Below are positions 44,530 to 53,813 of a stretch of 64,000 nt of DNA, one piece after another. Source of the DNA: Sandaracinobacteroides saxicola (GTDB taxonomy: Bacteria; Pseudomonadota; Alphaproteobacteria; Sphingomonadales; Sphingomonadaceae). Under the pieces are notes generated by a model. It worked only from the letters and a program-made list of their open reading frames with translations. It had not been told where the DNA came from and searched no databases. Positions within the stretch are counted from its first letter, which is position 1, and each line of letters begins with the position of its first letter. Both the position numbers and the translations under genes were made by a program. The stretch spans positions 930,001 through 994,000 of the forward strand of contig NZ_CP059851.1 in assembly GCF_014117445.1 (NCBI RefSeq), written 5' to 3'.

Positions 44530-45833
44530 ACACGACTGTTCTCGACCCGCCGAAGAAGATCGGCATGGTCTCGCTTGGCTGCCCCAAGGCGCTGGTGGAC
44601 AGCGAGCGCATCCTGACGGCGCTGCGCGGCGATGGCTATGCCATGTCCGCCGACTATGCCGGCGCCGATGTGGTGATCGTCAACACCTGCGGCTTCTTGG
44701 ACAGCGCCAAGGCGGAAAGCTTGGAGGCGATCGGCGAGGCGATCGCCGAGAATGGCCGGGTGGTGGTGACCGGCTGCCTGGGGGTGGAGGCGGAGCGCAT
44801 CCGCGAACGTTTCCCCGCGGTGCTGGCCATCACGGGTCCGCAGCAATATGAGGCGGTGGTGGGCGCGGTGCGGGACGCGGCGCCGATGCCGCCGCAGCCC
44901 TTCGTCGACCTGGCGCCAACCAAGCTGACGCCGCGCCACTACAGCTATCTGAAGATTTCCGAAGGCTGCAACCACCGTTGCGCCTTCTGCATCATCCCCT
45001 CGCTGCGCGGCGATCTGGCCAGCCGCCGGCCGGACGCCATCCTGCGGGAGGCGGAGAAGCTGGTGGCCGCCGGCACGCGCGAACTGCTGGTGATCTCGCA
45101 GGACACGTCGGCGTATGGCCGCGACCTGCGGCATGCCGACTATAACGGCCGCCGCGCGCACATCACCGACCTGGCGCGCGACCTCGGCAGCCTGGGCGCC
45201 TGGGTGCGGCTGCACTATGTTTACCCTTACGCCAGTGTGGATGAGCTGATCCCGCTGATGGCCGATGGCCTGATCCTGCCCTATCTGGACATTCCCTTCC
45301 AGCATGCCGCGCCCGGCGTGCTGCGCGCGATGCGCCGCCCGGCGAACGAGGCGAGGGTGCTGGAGCGGCTGGCCGCCTGGCGCGCGGCGGTGCCCGACAT
45401 CGCCATCCGCAGCACTTTCATCGTGGGGTTCCCCGGCGAGAGCGAGACGGATTTCGCCTATCTTCTGCAATGGCTGGAGGAGGCCCAGCTCGACCGGGTG
45501 GGGGCGTTCGCCTATGAAAATGTTGCCGGCGCCGCGGCGAACGACCTGCCCGGCCATGTGCCGGAGGAGGAAAAGCAGGAGCGGCTGGCACGCTTCATGG
45601 AAACGAGCGCCCGCATCTCCGCGGCAAAGCTGGCGGCAAAGGTCGGGCGCCGGATCGATGTCATCATCGATGAGGCGGACGGGGAGGGCGGCGCGACGGG
45701 GCGCGGCCAGGCCGACGCACCGGAAATCGACGGCCAGGTATTCCTGCGCGATTGCCATGCCGCACCGGGCGATATCGTCCGGGTGGTCGTGGAAGACGCT
45801 GACGAGCACGACCTCTACGGGGTGCCCGTGTGA
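44526..45833 (+). CDS. rimO: Ribosomal protein S12 methylthiotransferase (RimO)
   Basis: The 435-residue enzyme has the three-cysteine N-terminal MTTase domain ([41 protein letters not shown]), the radical-SAM cluster [17 protein letters not shown], and a C-terminal TRAM domain. The RimO reading, rather than MiaB, rests on [10 protein letters not shown] and IIPSLRG. It methylthiolates an aspartate of S12. The start is GTG at 44526, overlapping the folE stop. Confidence 0.95.
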   Translation: MNTTVLDPPKKIGMVSLGCPKALVDSERILTALRGDGYAMSADYAGADVVIVNTCGFLDSAKAESLEAIGEAIAENGRVVVTGCLGVEAERIRERFPAVLAITGPQQYEAVVGAVRDAAPMPPQPFVDLAPTKLTPRHYSYLKISEGCNHRCAFCIIPSLRGDLASRRPDAILREAEKLVAAGTRELLVISQDTSAYGRDLRHADYNGRRAHITDLARDLGSLGAWVRLHYVYPYASVDELIPLMADGLILPYLDIPFQHAAPGVLRAMRRPANEARVLERLAAWRAAVPDIAIRSTFIVGFPGESETDFAYLLQWLEEAQLDRVGAFAYENVAGAAANDLPGHVPEEEKQERLARFMETSARISAAKLAAKVGRRIDVIIDEADGEGGATGRGQADAPEIDGQVFLRDCHAAPGDIVRVVVEDADEHDLYGVPV

Positions 45834-46366
45834 CGCTGCTGAGCGCGCGGATCGACACCCCGGTGGGGCCGATGATCCTGGTGCATGATGGCGCAACCCT
45901 GTTCGCGGCGGAGTTTCATGAGGATGCGGCGCGGATCGGCGTCAGCCTGAAGCGCTTCGGCCTCGGGCCGGTCGCGGAGGCAACGGCGGTGCCCGAATGG
46001 CTGGGTGAAGCCTTCGCCGCCTATTTCGCCGGCGCGCTGACGGCACTGGAGGGGCTGCCCACCGCACGGCATTTCGGCAGCGACTTCGAACGCGCGGTGT
46101 GGGCGGAACTGCGCCGGATCCCCGCGGGCGAAACCCGCAGCTACGGCGCCGTTGCCCGCGCGCTCGGGTCCCCTGCCACGGGCGACGGCGGGTTGGCGCG
46201 CGCCGTGGGCACGGCGAACGGCCGCAATCCGCTGGCGATCGTGGTGCCGTGCCACCGGGTGATCGGCGCGGACGGCTCGCTGACCGGCTATGCCGGCGGG
46301 CTGCATCGCAAGCGCTGGCTGCTCGCCCACGAAGGCTCGCTCGTGGAACAGCCAAGATTGCTCTGA
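45830..46366 (+). CDS. ogt: Methylated-DNA-[protein]-cysteine S-methyltransferase
   Basis: A 178-residue alkyl-transfer repair protein with the active-site motif [20 protein letters not shown], preceded by [20 protein letters not shown] and [11 protein letters not shown]. It removes O6-alkyl groups from guanine onto its own cysteine. GTG start at 45830 overlapping the rimO stop. The spacing suggests co-transcription with folE and rimO. Confidence 0.93.
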   Translation: MTLLSARIDTPVGPMILVHDGATLFAAEFHEDAARIGVSLKRFGLGPVAEATAVPEWLGEAFAAYFAGALTALEGLPTARHFGSDFERAVWAELRRIPAGETRSYGAVARALGSPATGDGGLARAVGTANGRNPLAIVVPCHRVIGADGSLTGYAGGLHRKRWLLAHEGSLVEQPRLL

Positions 46367-46405
46367 CCATTTGCCTTTTGCGGATGGGGCTTTAACGCTG
46401 CCGGC

Positions 46406-48658
46406 ATGCGCGCGCTCTTCACCGCCACCATCTTCCTCGGCAGCTTCCTGCTCTTCCTCATCCAGCCGATGGTGGCGCGGCTGGCGCTGCCCACGCTGGG
46501 CGGCTCGCCCAATGTCTGGAATGTGGCGATGCTCTTCTACCAGGGCGCGCTGCTGCTGGGCTATCTCTACGCGCATCTTCTCAGCCGGTTCGCGGTGCGC
46601 ACGCAGGCCGGCCTCCATGTCGCGCTATTCCTGCTCGCCGCGCTGACCTTGCCGGTGGGGCTGGCGACGCCTGTCGGCATCAACGCCAGCACCGCGCCCG
46701 GCCTGTGGCTGCTGGCGGCGCTGGCCGGCGGTATCGGCCTGCTGTTCGTCACGGTCGCGGCACAGGCGCCGCTCATGCAGGCCTGGTTCGCGCGCTCCGG
46801 CGACCGCGATGCCGCCAATCCCTGGTTTCTCTACGCCGCCTCCAACGCCGGCTCGCTGCTCGGGCTGCTCGCCTACCCCTTCCTGCTGGAGCCGCTGACC
46901 GCGTTGCCGGCACAAACGCTCGGCTGGTCGATCGGGTTCGGCGCGCTGCTGCTGCTGGTGGGGCTGTGCGGCTGGCGGGTCGGCTTCATGCCCCCTCCGT
47001 CCGCTGCGCGGACACCGCCCCCGCCTGCGGGGGAGATGGGTGAGCAAAGCGCGGCCGGAGCAGGCATCGGCTGGCGCCGGCGCGTCCGCTGGGTGCTGCT
47101 CGCCGCGGTGCCGTCGGGGCTGATGCTGTCCTCCACCACGCACATCACCACCGACATCATGGCGATGCCTCTGCTCTGGGTGCTGCCGCTCGGCCTTTAT
47201 CTCATCAGCTTCATCCTGGTGTTCGGCGGCAATGGTGCTGCCTGGACCCGGCGGGCGGTGCTGGTGGCGCCGGTGCTGCTGCTGCTGTTCGGCGGCGTCG
47301 GCCTGTTCGCCATCGGCAAGGTGGCAACGCTCTATGGGCTGGCGACGCTGCTGCTGCTGCTGGTGATCGCGGTGGCGCTGCACGGCACGCTGGCCGGCGA
47401 CCGACCGCACCCATCGCGGCTGACCGAATTCTACCTGTGGATGAGCTTCGGCGGCGCGCTCGGTGGGCTGTTCTGCGGGCTGCTGGCGCCGATGCTGTTC
47501 GACTGGACCTATGAATATCCGCTGCTGCTCGTGCTGGCGGCGTTGCTGTTGCCGGCACGGCCGCTGACCCGGCGCATTGGGCGCCTGTGGCAGGGCCGGC
47601 CGCGCCTGCTGACGGCGTTTGCCGTCGTCGCGCTGGCGGCGCTGGGCTGGTGGACCAGTTTCGCCATCAGCATCGATGCCTTGCAAATGCTGATCGTGGC
47701 GCCGGTCGCGGTGATTGCGCTGATCGCCGTGCTCGCCATCGGCCGGCCGGCGCTGTTCGCCTTCGCGCTCCTGAACCTGATGCTGGCGCTGGGCGGCTGG
47801 AAGCAGATCGACATCTCCACCATTCCGGGCGCGCGCGAGCGCAGCTTCTTCGGCATCTACAGCATCGAAAACAACTATGCCGACAACAGCCGGCGGCTGT
47901 TGCACGGCACGACGCTGCACGGCATCCAGTCGCTCGATCCGGCGCTCAGCCGCACGCCGCTCAGCTATTATGCGCCGAAAAGCGGCGTCGGCCAGGTGAT
48001 GCGCGCCGCGCCCGCGCTGTTCGGGCCGGGCGCCAGCATCGCCTTCGTCGGCCTCGGCACCGGCAGCCTCGCCTGCTATGCGCAACCCGGCCAGCGCTGG
48101 ACGGTGTATGAGATCGATCCGGTCATCGTGCGCATGGCGTTCGACCCGAAACGCTTCAGCTATGTCAGCCAGTGCAAGCCGGACCTGGCGGTGAAGCTGG
48201 GCGACGCGCGGCTGGAACTGGCGGCGACCCCTGCCGCCAGTCTGGACGTGCTGGCGGTCGACGCCTTCAGTTCGGATGCGATCCCGCTGCACCTGATGAC
48301 GAAAGAGGCCTTCGCCATCTACAAGCGGGTGCTGCGCCAGGACGGCGTGCTGCTGGTGCATATCTCCAACCGCTTCCTGCGGCTGGCGCCGGTGGTGGCG
48401 GCGATCGCGGCGGAGAGCGGCTGGCGGGCGCGCGAGCTGCAATACAAGCCCACGTCGGAGGACAATGCCGGCAACCGCACCTTCACCAGCAGCGACTGGA
48501 TCGTCCTGACCCGCAGCGAGGCGCGAATGGCGGCGGTGCTGGCGGCGACCGATGGCGACTGGCAGCCGCTGCCGCGTGACGCCGCCGTGAGCGCCTGGAG
48601 CGATGATTTCGCCAGCATCCTTCCCACCTTGAAGCCGCTTCATATTCCCGGTCTTTGA
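46406..48658 (+). CDS. Membrane-fused spermidine synthase-like protein
   Basis: The 750-residue protein has about eleven hydrophobic segments in the first 470 residues (from FTATIFLGSFLLFLIQPMVA), then a soluble spermidine-synthase-type methyltransferase-fold domain with IAFVGLGTGSLACYAQPGQ, WTVYEIDPVIVRMAFDP and LAVDAFSSDAIPLHLMTKE. Such fusions are common, but their substrate is not established. Between helices, at about residues 196-214, the sequence PPPSAARTPPPPAGEMGEQ is encoded by a palindromic repeat (see 46990-47040). Confidence 0.88.
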   Translation: MRALFTATIFLGSFLLFLIQPMVARLALPTLGGSPNVWNVAMLFYQGALLLGYLYAHLLSRFAVRTQAGLHVALFLLAALTLPVGLATPVGINASTAPGLWLLAALAGGIGLLFVTVAAQAPLMQAWFARSGDRDAANPWFLYAASNAGSLLGLLAYPFLLEPLTALPAQTLGWSIGFGALLLLVGLCGWRVGFMPPPSAARTPPPPAGEMGEQSAAGAGIGWRRRVRWVLLAAVPSGLMLSSTTHITTDIMAMPLLWVLPLGLYLISFILVFGGNGAAWTRRAVLVAPVLLLLFGGVGLFAIGKVATLYGLATLLLLLVIAVALHGTLAGDRPHPSRLTEFYLWMSFGGALGGLFCGLLAPMLFDWTYEYPLLLVLAALLLPARPLTRRIGRLWQGRPRLLTAFAVVALAALGWWTSFAISIDALQMLIVAPVAVIALIAVLAIGRPALFAFALLNLMLALGGWKQIDISTIPGARERSFFGIYSIENNYADNSRRLLHGTTLHGIQSLDPALSRTPLSYYAPKSGVGQVMRAAPALFGPGASIAFVGLGTGSLACYAQPGQRWTVYEIDPVIVRMAFDPKRFSYVSQCKPDLAVKLGDARLELAATPAASLDVLAVDAFSSDAIPLHLMTKEAFAIYKRVLRQDGVLLVHISNRFLRLAPVVAAIAAESGWRARELQYKPTSEDNAGNRTFTSSDWIVLTRSEARMAAVLAATDGDWQPLPRDAAVSAWSDDFASILPTLKPLHIPGL
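46990..47040. repeat. Palindromic repeat unit inserted in frame inside a gene
   Basis: Two perfect small hairpins sit side by side: GTCCGC-TGC-GCGGAC (46999-47013) and CCCCCGC-CT-GCGGGGG (47018-47033). Flanking CCCCTCC and GAGATGGG extend the symmetry. Such units are typically intergenic; here one lies in the loop region of the fused spermidine synthase and keeps the frame. Confidence 0.6.
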
Positions 48659-48745
48659 ATCGCCGAAGGAAACAGAAGACTCCGTGGGCGCTTGCGCCTT
48701 CGGCGGGGGGTTACTGGCGGCGACATCTGGTGCTAACCGGACGCG

Positions 48746-49786
48746 ATGAACAACAGGGTGAGCATCGCGGTGCTGGGTGCTTCGGGCTATACCGGCGCCG
48801 ATCTCGTGCGCCTGGCGCTGACGCATCCGGGCGTGGAGGTCGTGGCGCTGTCCGCCAATGCCAAGGCCGGGCAGGCGATGGCGGACATCTGGCCGCACAT
48901 GGTCCCCTATCGCCACCTGCCGCCGCTGGTGAAGGCGGAGGACATCGATTTCTCCCGCGTCGATTTCGTCTTCGGCTGCCTGCCGCACGCGGCCTCGGCC
49001 ACGCTGCTCAGCCAGATCAGCGGCCCGCGCATCATCGACCTCAGCGCGGACTTTCGCCTGAAGGACGCGGCCACCTATGCCGACTGGTATGGTGGCGCCC
49101 ACCCGGCGCCGGCGCTGCTGGCGGACGCCGTCTATGGCCTGACCGAATTCGCCCGCGCCACGCTGCCGTCGGCACGCCTGGTTGCCTGCCCCGGCTGCTA
49201 CCCCACCGCGGCGCTGTTGGCGCTGGTGCCGCTGGCGCGCGCCGGCGCGATCCGCCCCGTCAACATCACCATCAACGCGCTCTCCGGCCTGACCGGCGCC
49301 GGTCGCAGCCTGAAAGAGGCCAACCTGTTCGCGGAGATCGGCGAGGCGGCGGCGCCCTATGCCGTCGGCCATCACCGCCACATGCCGGAGATGGAGCAGG
49401 AGCTGGCACTGGCGTTCGCCGCGCCCGTCACACTCAGCTTCACGCCGCATCTGGTGCCGATGAGCCGGGGCGAACTGGAAACGATCACCGTTGAACTCAA
49501 CGGCGCCAGCGTCGCCGACGCGCGCGCGATCATCGAGGATTTTGCGCGTGACGAACCCTTCGTCCACCTGCTGCCCGACGGCGTGCCGGCCTCCACCCGC
49601 ATGGTGCGCGGCAGCAACCATGTGGTGCTGAACATCGCCGCCGACCGCATCCCCGGCCGCGCCATCCTGACCGTCGCCATCGACAATCTGGTCAAGGGAT
49701 CGAGCGGCCAGGCGTTGCAGAACATGAACCTGATGGCGCAGCTGCCCGAGCCGACGGGGCTGGACGCGGCGCCGCTGTTCCCATGA
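48746..49786 (+). CDS. argC: N-acetyl-gamma-glutamyl-phosphate reductase (ArgC)
   Basis: A 346-residue enzyme with NAD(P) loop VLGASGYTGADLVRLAL, the catalytic Cys in LVACPGCYPTAALLAL, NALSGLTGAGRSLKEANLF, and the His motif GHHRHMPEMEQEL. It reduces N-acetylglutamyl phosphate in arginine biosynthesis. Length is normal. The next gene begins within its stop (ATGA). Confidence 0.97.
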   Translation: MNNRVSIAVLGASGYTGADLVRLALTHPGVEVVALSANAKAGQAMADIWPHMVPYRHLPPLVKAEDIDFSRVDFVFGCLPHAASATLLSQISGPRIIDLSADFRLKDAATYADWYGGAHPAPALLADAVYGLTEFARATLPSARLVACPGCYPTAALLALVPLARAGAIRPVNITINALSGLTGAGRSLKEANLFAEIGEAAAPYAVGHHRHMPEMEQELALAFAAPVTLSFTPHLVPMSRGELETITVELNGASVADARAIIEDFARDEPFVHLLPDGVPASTRMVRGSNHVVLNIAADRIPGRAILTVAIDNLVKGSSGQALQNMNLMAQLPEPTGLDAAPLFP

Positions 49787-50352
49787 CCGCCTTTCCGCGC
49801 CCCTCGCCGCCGGACAAGGCCATCGTCGAGACGCCGCGCCTGATCCTGCGGCAGTGGAAAGAGAGCGACCGCGAACCGTTCGCCGCGCTGAACGCCGATC
49901 CGCGGGTGATGGCACATTTTCCGGCGTTGCTGATGCGCGGCCAAAGCGACGCGCTGCTGAACCGGCTGGGAAGGATGATCGCCGAGACCGGCAGCGGCCT
50001 GTTCGCCGTCGAGCGGAAGTCCGATCGCGCTTTCCTGGGCTTCACCGGGATCGCGCCGGTGCCGTTCGAAACCGTGCTGGCAGGCGAGACCGAGATCGGC
50101 TGGCGCTTCGCCCGCGCGCACTGGGGCATGGGCTATGCCAGCGAGGCGGCGGCCGCCGTGCTGTCCTTCGGGTTCGCGGCGCGCGGGCTGGCGCGCATCG
50201 TCTCCTTCACCGCGACCGACAATCTGCGTTCGCAGGGGGTCATGGCCCGCATCGGCATGCGCCGCATGCGCGACCTCGATTTCGAGCACCCCAACCTGCC
50301 GCCGGGGCACCGGCTGCGGCCGCATGTGGTCTATGTGGCGGACGCGCCATGA
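49783..50352 (+). CDS. GNAT N-acetyltransferase (RimJ/RimL type), first of two
   Basis: A 189-residue GNAT protein: IVETPRLILRQWKESDREPF, FLGFTGIAPVPFE, ETEIGWRFARAHWGMGYASE (acetyl-CoA-binding region) and FTATDNLRSQGVMARIGMRR. RimJ/RimL-type enzymes acetylate N-terminal amino groups or small amines; the substrate is unknown. Translationally coupled to argC and to a paralogue directly downstream. Confidence 0.9.
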   Translation: MTAFPRPSPPDKAIVETPRLILRQWKESDREPFAALNADPRVMAHFPALLMRGQSDALLNRLGRMIAETGSGLFAVERKSDRAFLGFTGIAPVPFETVLAGETEIGWRFARAHWGMGYASEAAAAVLSFGFAARGLARIVSFTATDNLRSQGVMARIGMRRMRDLDFEHPNLPPGHRLRPHVVYVADAP

Positions 50353-50873
50353 GGATCGAGACCGAACGGCTGGTCCTGCGCAGCTGGCAGGACGCCGACC
50401 TCGACGATCTGGTGGCGCTGAATGGCGATCCCGAGGTGATGCGCTTTTTCGGCTTCACCATGAGCCGGGAGGCGAGCGCGATCATGCGCGGGCGCCTGCA
50501 GGGCTGGGATGATGCCCTGGGCGTCACCTTCTGGCGCGTCGGGTTGCGCGAAGATGACCGCTTCCTGGGGATCGCCGGGCTGAAACCGCTGACCGTGCCC
50601 TGGCCGGAGCCGCACGACGTCGAGATCGGCTGGCGCTTCGCCCGCCACGCCTGGGGGCAGGGCCATGCCAGCGAAGCCGCGGCGGCGGCGCTGGCGGTCG
50701 GCCTGGCGCGCTGGCCGCGGGTGATGGCGCAGACCAATTTCGCCAACCGCGCGAGCTGGCGGGTGATGGAACGGATCGGCATGACGCGGGCGGAAACGCT
50801 GGACTTCGACCATCCCAATTATGCCGAAGGGCATCCGCTGCGGCCGCACATCGTCTATGTGAAAGCGCGCTGA
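50349..50873 (+). CDS. GNAT N-acetyltransferase (RimJ/RimL type), second of two
   Basis: The 174-residue protein is a paralogue of the preceding gene: MRIETERLVLRSWQDADLDD, HDVEIGWRFARHAWGQGHAS and TNFANRASWRVMERIGMTRA, with the same ending HPLRPHIVYVKAR. ATG at 50349 overlaps the previous stop. The shared C-terminal pattern (HRLRPHVVYV in the first copy) indicates a tandem duplication. Confidence 0.9.
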   Translation: MRIETERLVLRSWQDADLDDLVALNGDPEVMRFFGFTMSREASAIMRGRLQGWDDALGVTFWRVGLREDDRFLGIAGLKPLTVPWPEPHDVEIGWRFARHAWGQGHASEAAAAALAVGLARWPRVMAQTNFANRASWRVMERIGMTRAETLDFDHPNYAEGHPLRPHIVYVKAR

Positions 50874-51391
50874 TGCCGCTCTTGCCCTTCATGGGAACCA
50901 CGCCGACCATCGACTCCAACGCCTGGGTGGCACCGGGCGCGAGCGTGATCGGGCAGGTGACGCTGGGGCCGCAGTCCAGCGTCTGGTATGGCTGCGTGCT
51001 GCGCGGCGACGTGATGCCCATCGTCATCGGCGCGCGCAGCAACATCCAGGACGGCAGCGTGGTGCATGTCACGCGAAAGCTGGCGGCGACGACCATCGGC
51101 GATGACGTGCTGGTGGGCCACATGGCGATGATCCACGGCTGCACGCTGATGGACCGCGCCTTCGTCGGGCTCGGCGCCATCGTGATGGACGGCTGCGTGA
51201 TCGAGCCGGACGCGATGCTGGCCGCCGGTGCCATGCTGACGCCGGGCAAGCGCATCCCCGCCGGCGAACTGTGGGGCGGCCGCCCGGCGGTATTCATGCG
51301 CAGGCTGACCGAGGCGGAAATCGCGCGGAACCGCGCCGGCGCGGCGGGCTATGTCGAACTGGCGCGGCTGCACCGGGAGAGCCAGGCATGA
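50873..51391 (+). CDS. Gamma carbonic anhydrase-family hexapeptide protein
   Basis: A 172-residue left-handed beta-helix protein. Repeats are visible in SNAWVAPGASVIGQVTLGPQ, SSVWYGCVLRGDVMPIVIG and NIQDGSVVHVTRK. Metal-binding histidines sit in SVVHVT and in LVGHMAMIHGCTLM. Relatives (YrdA/PaaY) are metal-dependent hydratases or thioesterases of uncertain role. TGATG coupling with the gene before, ATGA with the gene after. Confidence 0.92.
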   Translation: MPLLPFMGTTPTIDSNAWVAPGASVIGQVTLGPQSSVWYGCVLRGDVMPIVIGARSNIQDGSVVHVTRKLAATTIGDDVLVGHMAMIHGCTLMDRAFVGLGAIVMDGCVIEPDAMLAAGAMLTPGKRIPAGELWGGRPAVFMRRLTEAEIARNRAGAAGYVELARLHRESQA

Positions 51392-52431
51392 CCCTCCCCT
51401 GGGCGCTGGTCGGCGGCGGGGGCGGGGCAATGATCGGGCCGATGCACCGGGCCGCCGCGCTGGGCTGCGGTGCCTTCACCCTGGTGGCGGCCGCACCCTC
51501 CTCCCGCGCCGAGGTCGCGGCGAAAACCGGCGCCGAATGGGGCCTGCCCCCGGCGGCGACCTTCGCCGACTGGCGCGACCTGGTGGCGGCGACGCCGGTT
51601 CTGGGGCTGCGGGCGGTCAGCATCGCCACGCCGAACGCGCTGCACGCCGAACAGGCAAGCGCCTTCCTGCGCGCCGGTGTCGCGGTCATCTGCGACAAGC
51701 CGCTGACCGGCACGCTGGCGGAGGCGGAGGCGCTGGCGGCAGTGCAGGCGGCGACCGGCACGCCGTTGTTCGTCACCTATAATTACAGCGCCTTCCCGCG
51801 CATCCGGGAGGCGCGGGCGATGGCGGCGGCGGGCGATTTGGGCACCGTCACACAGGTGCTGGTGGAGTTCGCGCAGGACGGCCGGCTGACGGAGCGCAAA
51901 CCGCGCGGCTGGCGGCACGACCCGGCGCTGAGCGGCGCGGGCGGTGCCAGCGCCGATGTCGGCACGCACGCCTTCCACCTGGCGGAGTTCGTCAGCGGCC
52001 AGCGCGTCAGTGCGCTCGCCGCCGACATCCAGCATGTCGCCGGTGGCCCGCTGGACGATGGCGTGCATGCGCTGCTGCGCTTCGATGGCGGCGCGCGCGG
52101 CCTGCTGTGGGCGACGCAGGCGGCGCCGGGCACCCGGCCGGGCCTGCGACTGCGCGTCGTCGGCACGCGCGCCAGCCTCGATTGGCACCTCGCCGCGCCG
52201 GACCAGCTCCCGGTCACTGGACTGAAGGTGCCCGCGCCGGGGATGATGCCGGTATCCCCGGACGAACTGACCGCCAGCTTCACCGCCGCCTTCACCGCGC
52301 TTTATGCCGACATCGCCGCCGCGCTCGCCGGCCGGCCGTCGCTGGCGCCCGATGTCGCCGATGGCGTGCGCGGGCTCCGCTTCGTCGAAACCGTCCTTGC
52401 CTCCAACGGCCGGTGGCTTTCGATGGCCTGA
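51388..52431 (+). CDS. Gfo/Idh/MocA-family NAD(P)-dependent oxidoreductase
   Basis: A 347-residue dehydrogenase: nucleotide loop WALVGGGGGAMIGPMHRAAA, SIATPNALHAEQASAFL, the family lysine motif VAVICDKPLTGTLAEAEAL (usually EKP), and SGAGGASADVGTHAFHLAEF. It oxidises or reduces a sugar, inositol or related polyol; the substrate is unknown. It ends the argC operon; its TGA abuts the TCA of the convergent kinase gene. Confidence 0.92.
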   Translation: MTLPWALVGGGGGAMIGPMHRAAALGCGAFTLVAAAPSSRAEVAAKTGAEWGLPPAATFADWRDLVAATPVLGLRAVSIATPNALHAEQASAFLRAGVAVICDKPLTGTLAEAEALAAVQAATGTPLFVTYNYSAFPRIREARAMAAAGDLGTVTQVLVEFAQDGRLTERKPRGWRHDPALSGAGGASADVGTHAFHLAEFVSGQRVSALAADIQHVAGGPLDDGVHALLRFDGGARGLLWATQAAPGTRPGLRLRVVGTRASLDWHLAAPDQLPVTGLKVPAPGMMPVSPDELTASFTAAFTALYADIAAALAGRPSLAPDVADGVRGLRFVETVLASNGRWLSMA

Positions 52432-53805
52432 TCAGCCGCGCGGCATGCGCACGTCCACCCGCAGCCCCGGCGCATTGTCGGCCAGCGTCAGCCGGCCGCC
52501 ATGCACCCGCACGATGGTATCCACCAGGCTGAGTCCCAGCCCGACGCCCGGCGACTGCCGGCTGGCATCCAGCCGTACGAAGCGGGTCAGCACGCGCGCG
52601 CGATCCTCGGGCGCGATGCCGGGGCCGGTGTCGGCCACGGTCAGCCAGCCCTGATCGCCCTCGCTGCCCGTCGCCAGCCGCACCCGGCCTCCCGCCGGCG
52701 TATATTTGATGGCATTGTCCAGCAGGTTCGCCACCAGCTGCGTCAGCAGCGGCGAGGAACCGCGCACCGGCGCCGCATCGGTCGCCAGCGTCAGCAGCAC
52801 GCCCTTGTCTTCCGCCACCGGCGCGTACAGCTCCGCCATGTCCCGCGCCAGCGTGGCCAGGTCGAGGGCCACGAAGCTCTGCACACTGGTCGCCTCGGCC
52901 CGCGCCAGCCGCAGCATGCCGTCGATCAGGCCCAGCAACGCCCGCAGGTCCTTGTCGGTCTCCTGGAACAGCTCGTCGAACGCGCTGCCTTCCCCGGCGC
53001 GCATCTGCGCCAGCTCCAGCCGTGCCTGGATGCGTGTCAGCGGTGTCTTCAGGTCGTGCGCCATGCCGTCGGTCACGGCGCGCAGCGATTCAACCATGTT
53101 CTGCGTCGCGTCGAAGGCGGCGTTCACGGTTTCCGAAAGCCGGTCATATTCGTCGCCGTGTCGCGTCACCGGCAGTCGCTCCTTCAGCGAGCCGGCGAGG
53201 AAGCGGTCCCCGGTGTCGTTCATGGCGGCGATGAACGCCAGCGCGCGCCGGGTGCGCCAATAGCCGAACAGCAGCCCGAACAGGGTGGAGAGCACTGCCG
53301 CCACGCCGACCGCCGTCAGGAACCGGTCGCGGATGCGCAGCCGCCCTTCCGCCAGATGCCCCACCAGCAGCTTGTTGCCGCCCGACAGGCGCACCGCCAG
53401 CGCGTCGATCTGCCGGGTATAGGGCCCCTGCAGGCTGGTGAGCCGCACGGTGAAGCGGGACCAGCCCGCAGGCGGCACGTCAACGGGCCAGCGGGTCAGA
53501 TTGCCCGCCAGCCGGGAGCCGTCGCCGGCCGCCAGCAGATAGAAGAAATCATTGCCGCTTTTGTCGCTGTCCACGGCATCGGTCACGGTCTGCCGCAGCG
53601 CGTCATGGCCGTCGTTGCGGTCCACCTCCAGCAGGGTCTGCAACTCACCGTCCACCACCGCGCGCATCTGCGCCTCCACCACGCGCACGGTCTGGAAATA
53701 AACAACGCCCAGGGCGATCGCCGTCGTCGCCACCGCGATCAGCGCGATCCACAGCGCCTCCCGCGCCGCCATCAGCCGGAGGCGCTGGCGCCGCGTGCCG
53801 GCCAT
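52432..53805 (-). CDS. Two-component sensor histidine kinase
   Basis: The 457-residue membrane kinase has TM1 at about 17-38 (ALWIALIAVATTAIALGVVY), a periplasmic domain of about 120 residues, TM2 at about 164-184 (LTAVGVAAVLSTLFGLLFGY), HAMP, HisKA with the phosphorylated His in DGMAHDLKTPLTRIQARLE, and HATPase motifs LLDNAIKYTPAGGRV, DTGPGIAPEDR and GVGLGLSLVDTIV. It is encoded 8 bases after its response regulator. Confidence 0.95.
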   Translation of the reverse strand: MAGTRRQRLRLMAAREALWIALIAVATTAIALGVVYFQTVRVVEAQMRAVVDGELQTLLEVDRNDGHDALRQTVTDAVDSDKSGNDFFYLLAAGDGSRLAGNLTRWPVDVPPAGWSRFTVRLTSLQGPYTRQIDALAVRLSGGNKLLVGHLAEGRLRIRDRFLTAVGVAAVLSTLFGLLFGYWRTRRALAFIAAMNDTGDRFLAGSLKERLPVTRHGDEYDRLSETVNAAFDATQNMVESLRAVTDGMAHDLKTPLTRIQARLELAQMRAGEGSAFDELFQETDKDLRALLGLIDGMLRLARAEATSVQSFVALDLATLARDMAELYAPVAEDKGVLLTLATDAAPVRGSSPLLTQLVANLLDNAIKYTPAGGRVRLATGSEGDQGWLTVADTGPGIAPEDRARVLTRFVRLDASRQSPGVGLGLSLVDTIVRVHGGRLTLADNAPGLRVDVRMPRG

Positions 53806-53813
53806 GGCGGCGA

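Noticed and set aside
46625-49915. 1096-codon minus-strand open frame
   Set aside because: Antisense to the spermidine synthase fusion and argC; it has no domain pattern and consists mostly of Arg, Gln and His.
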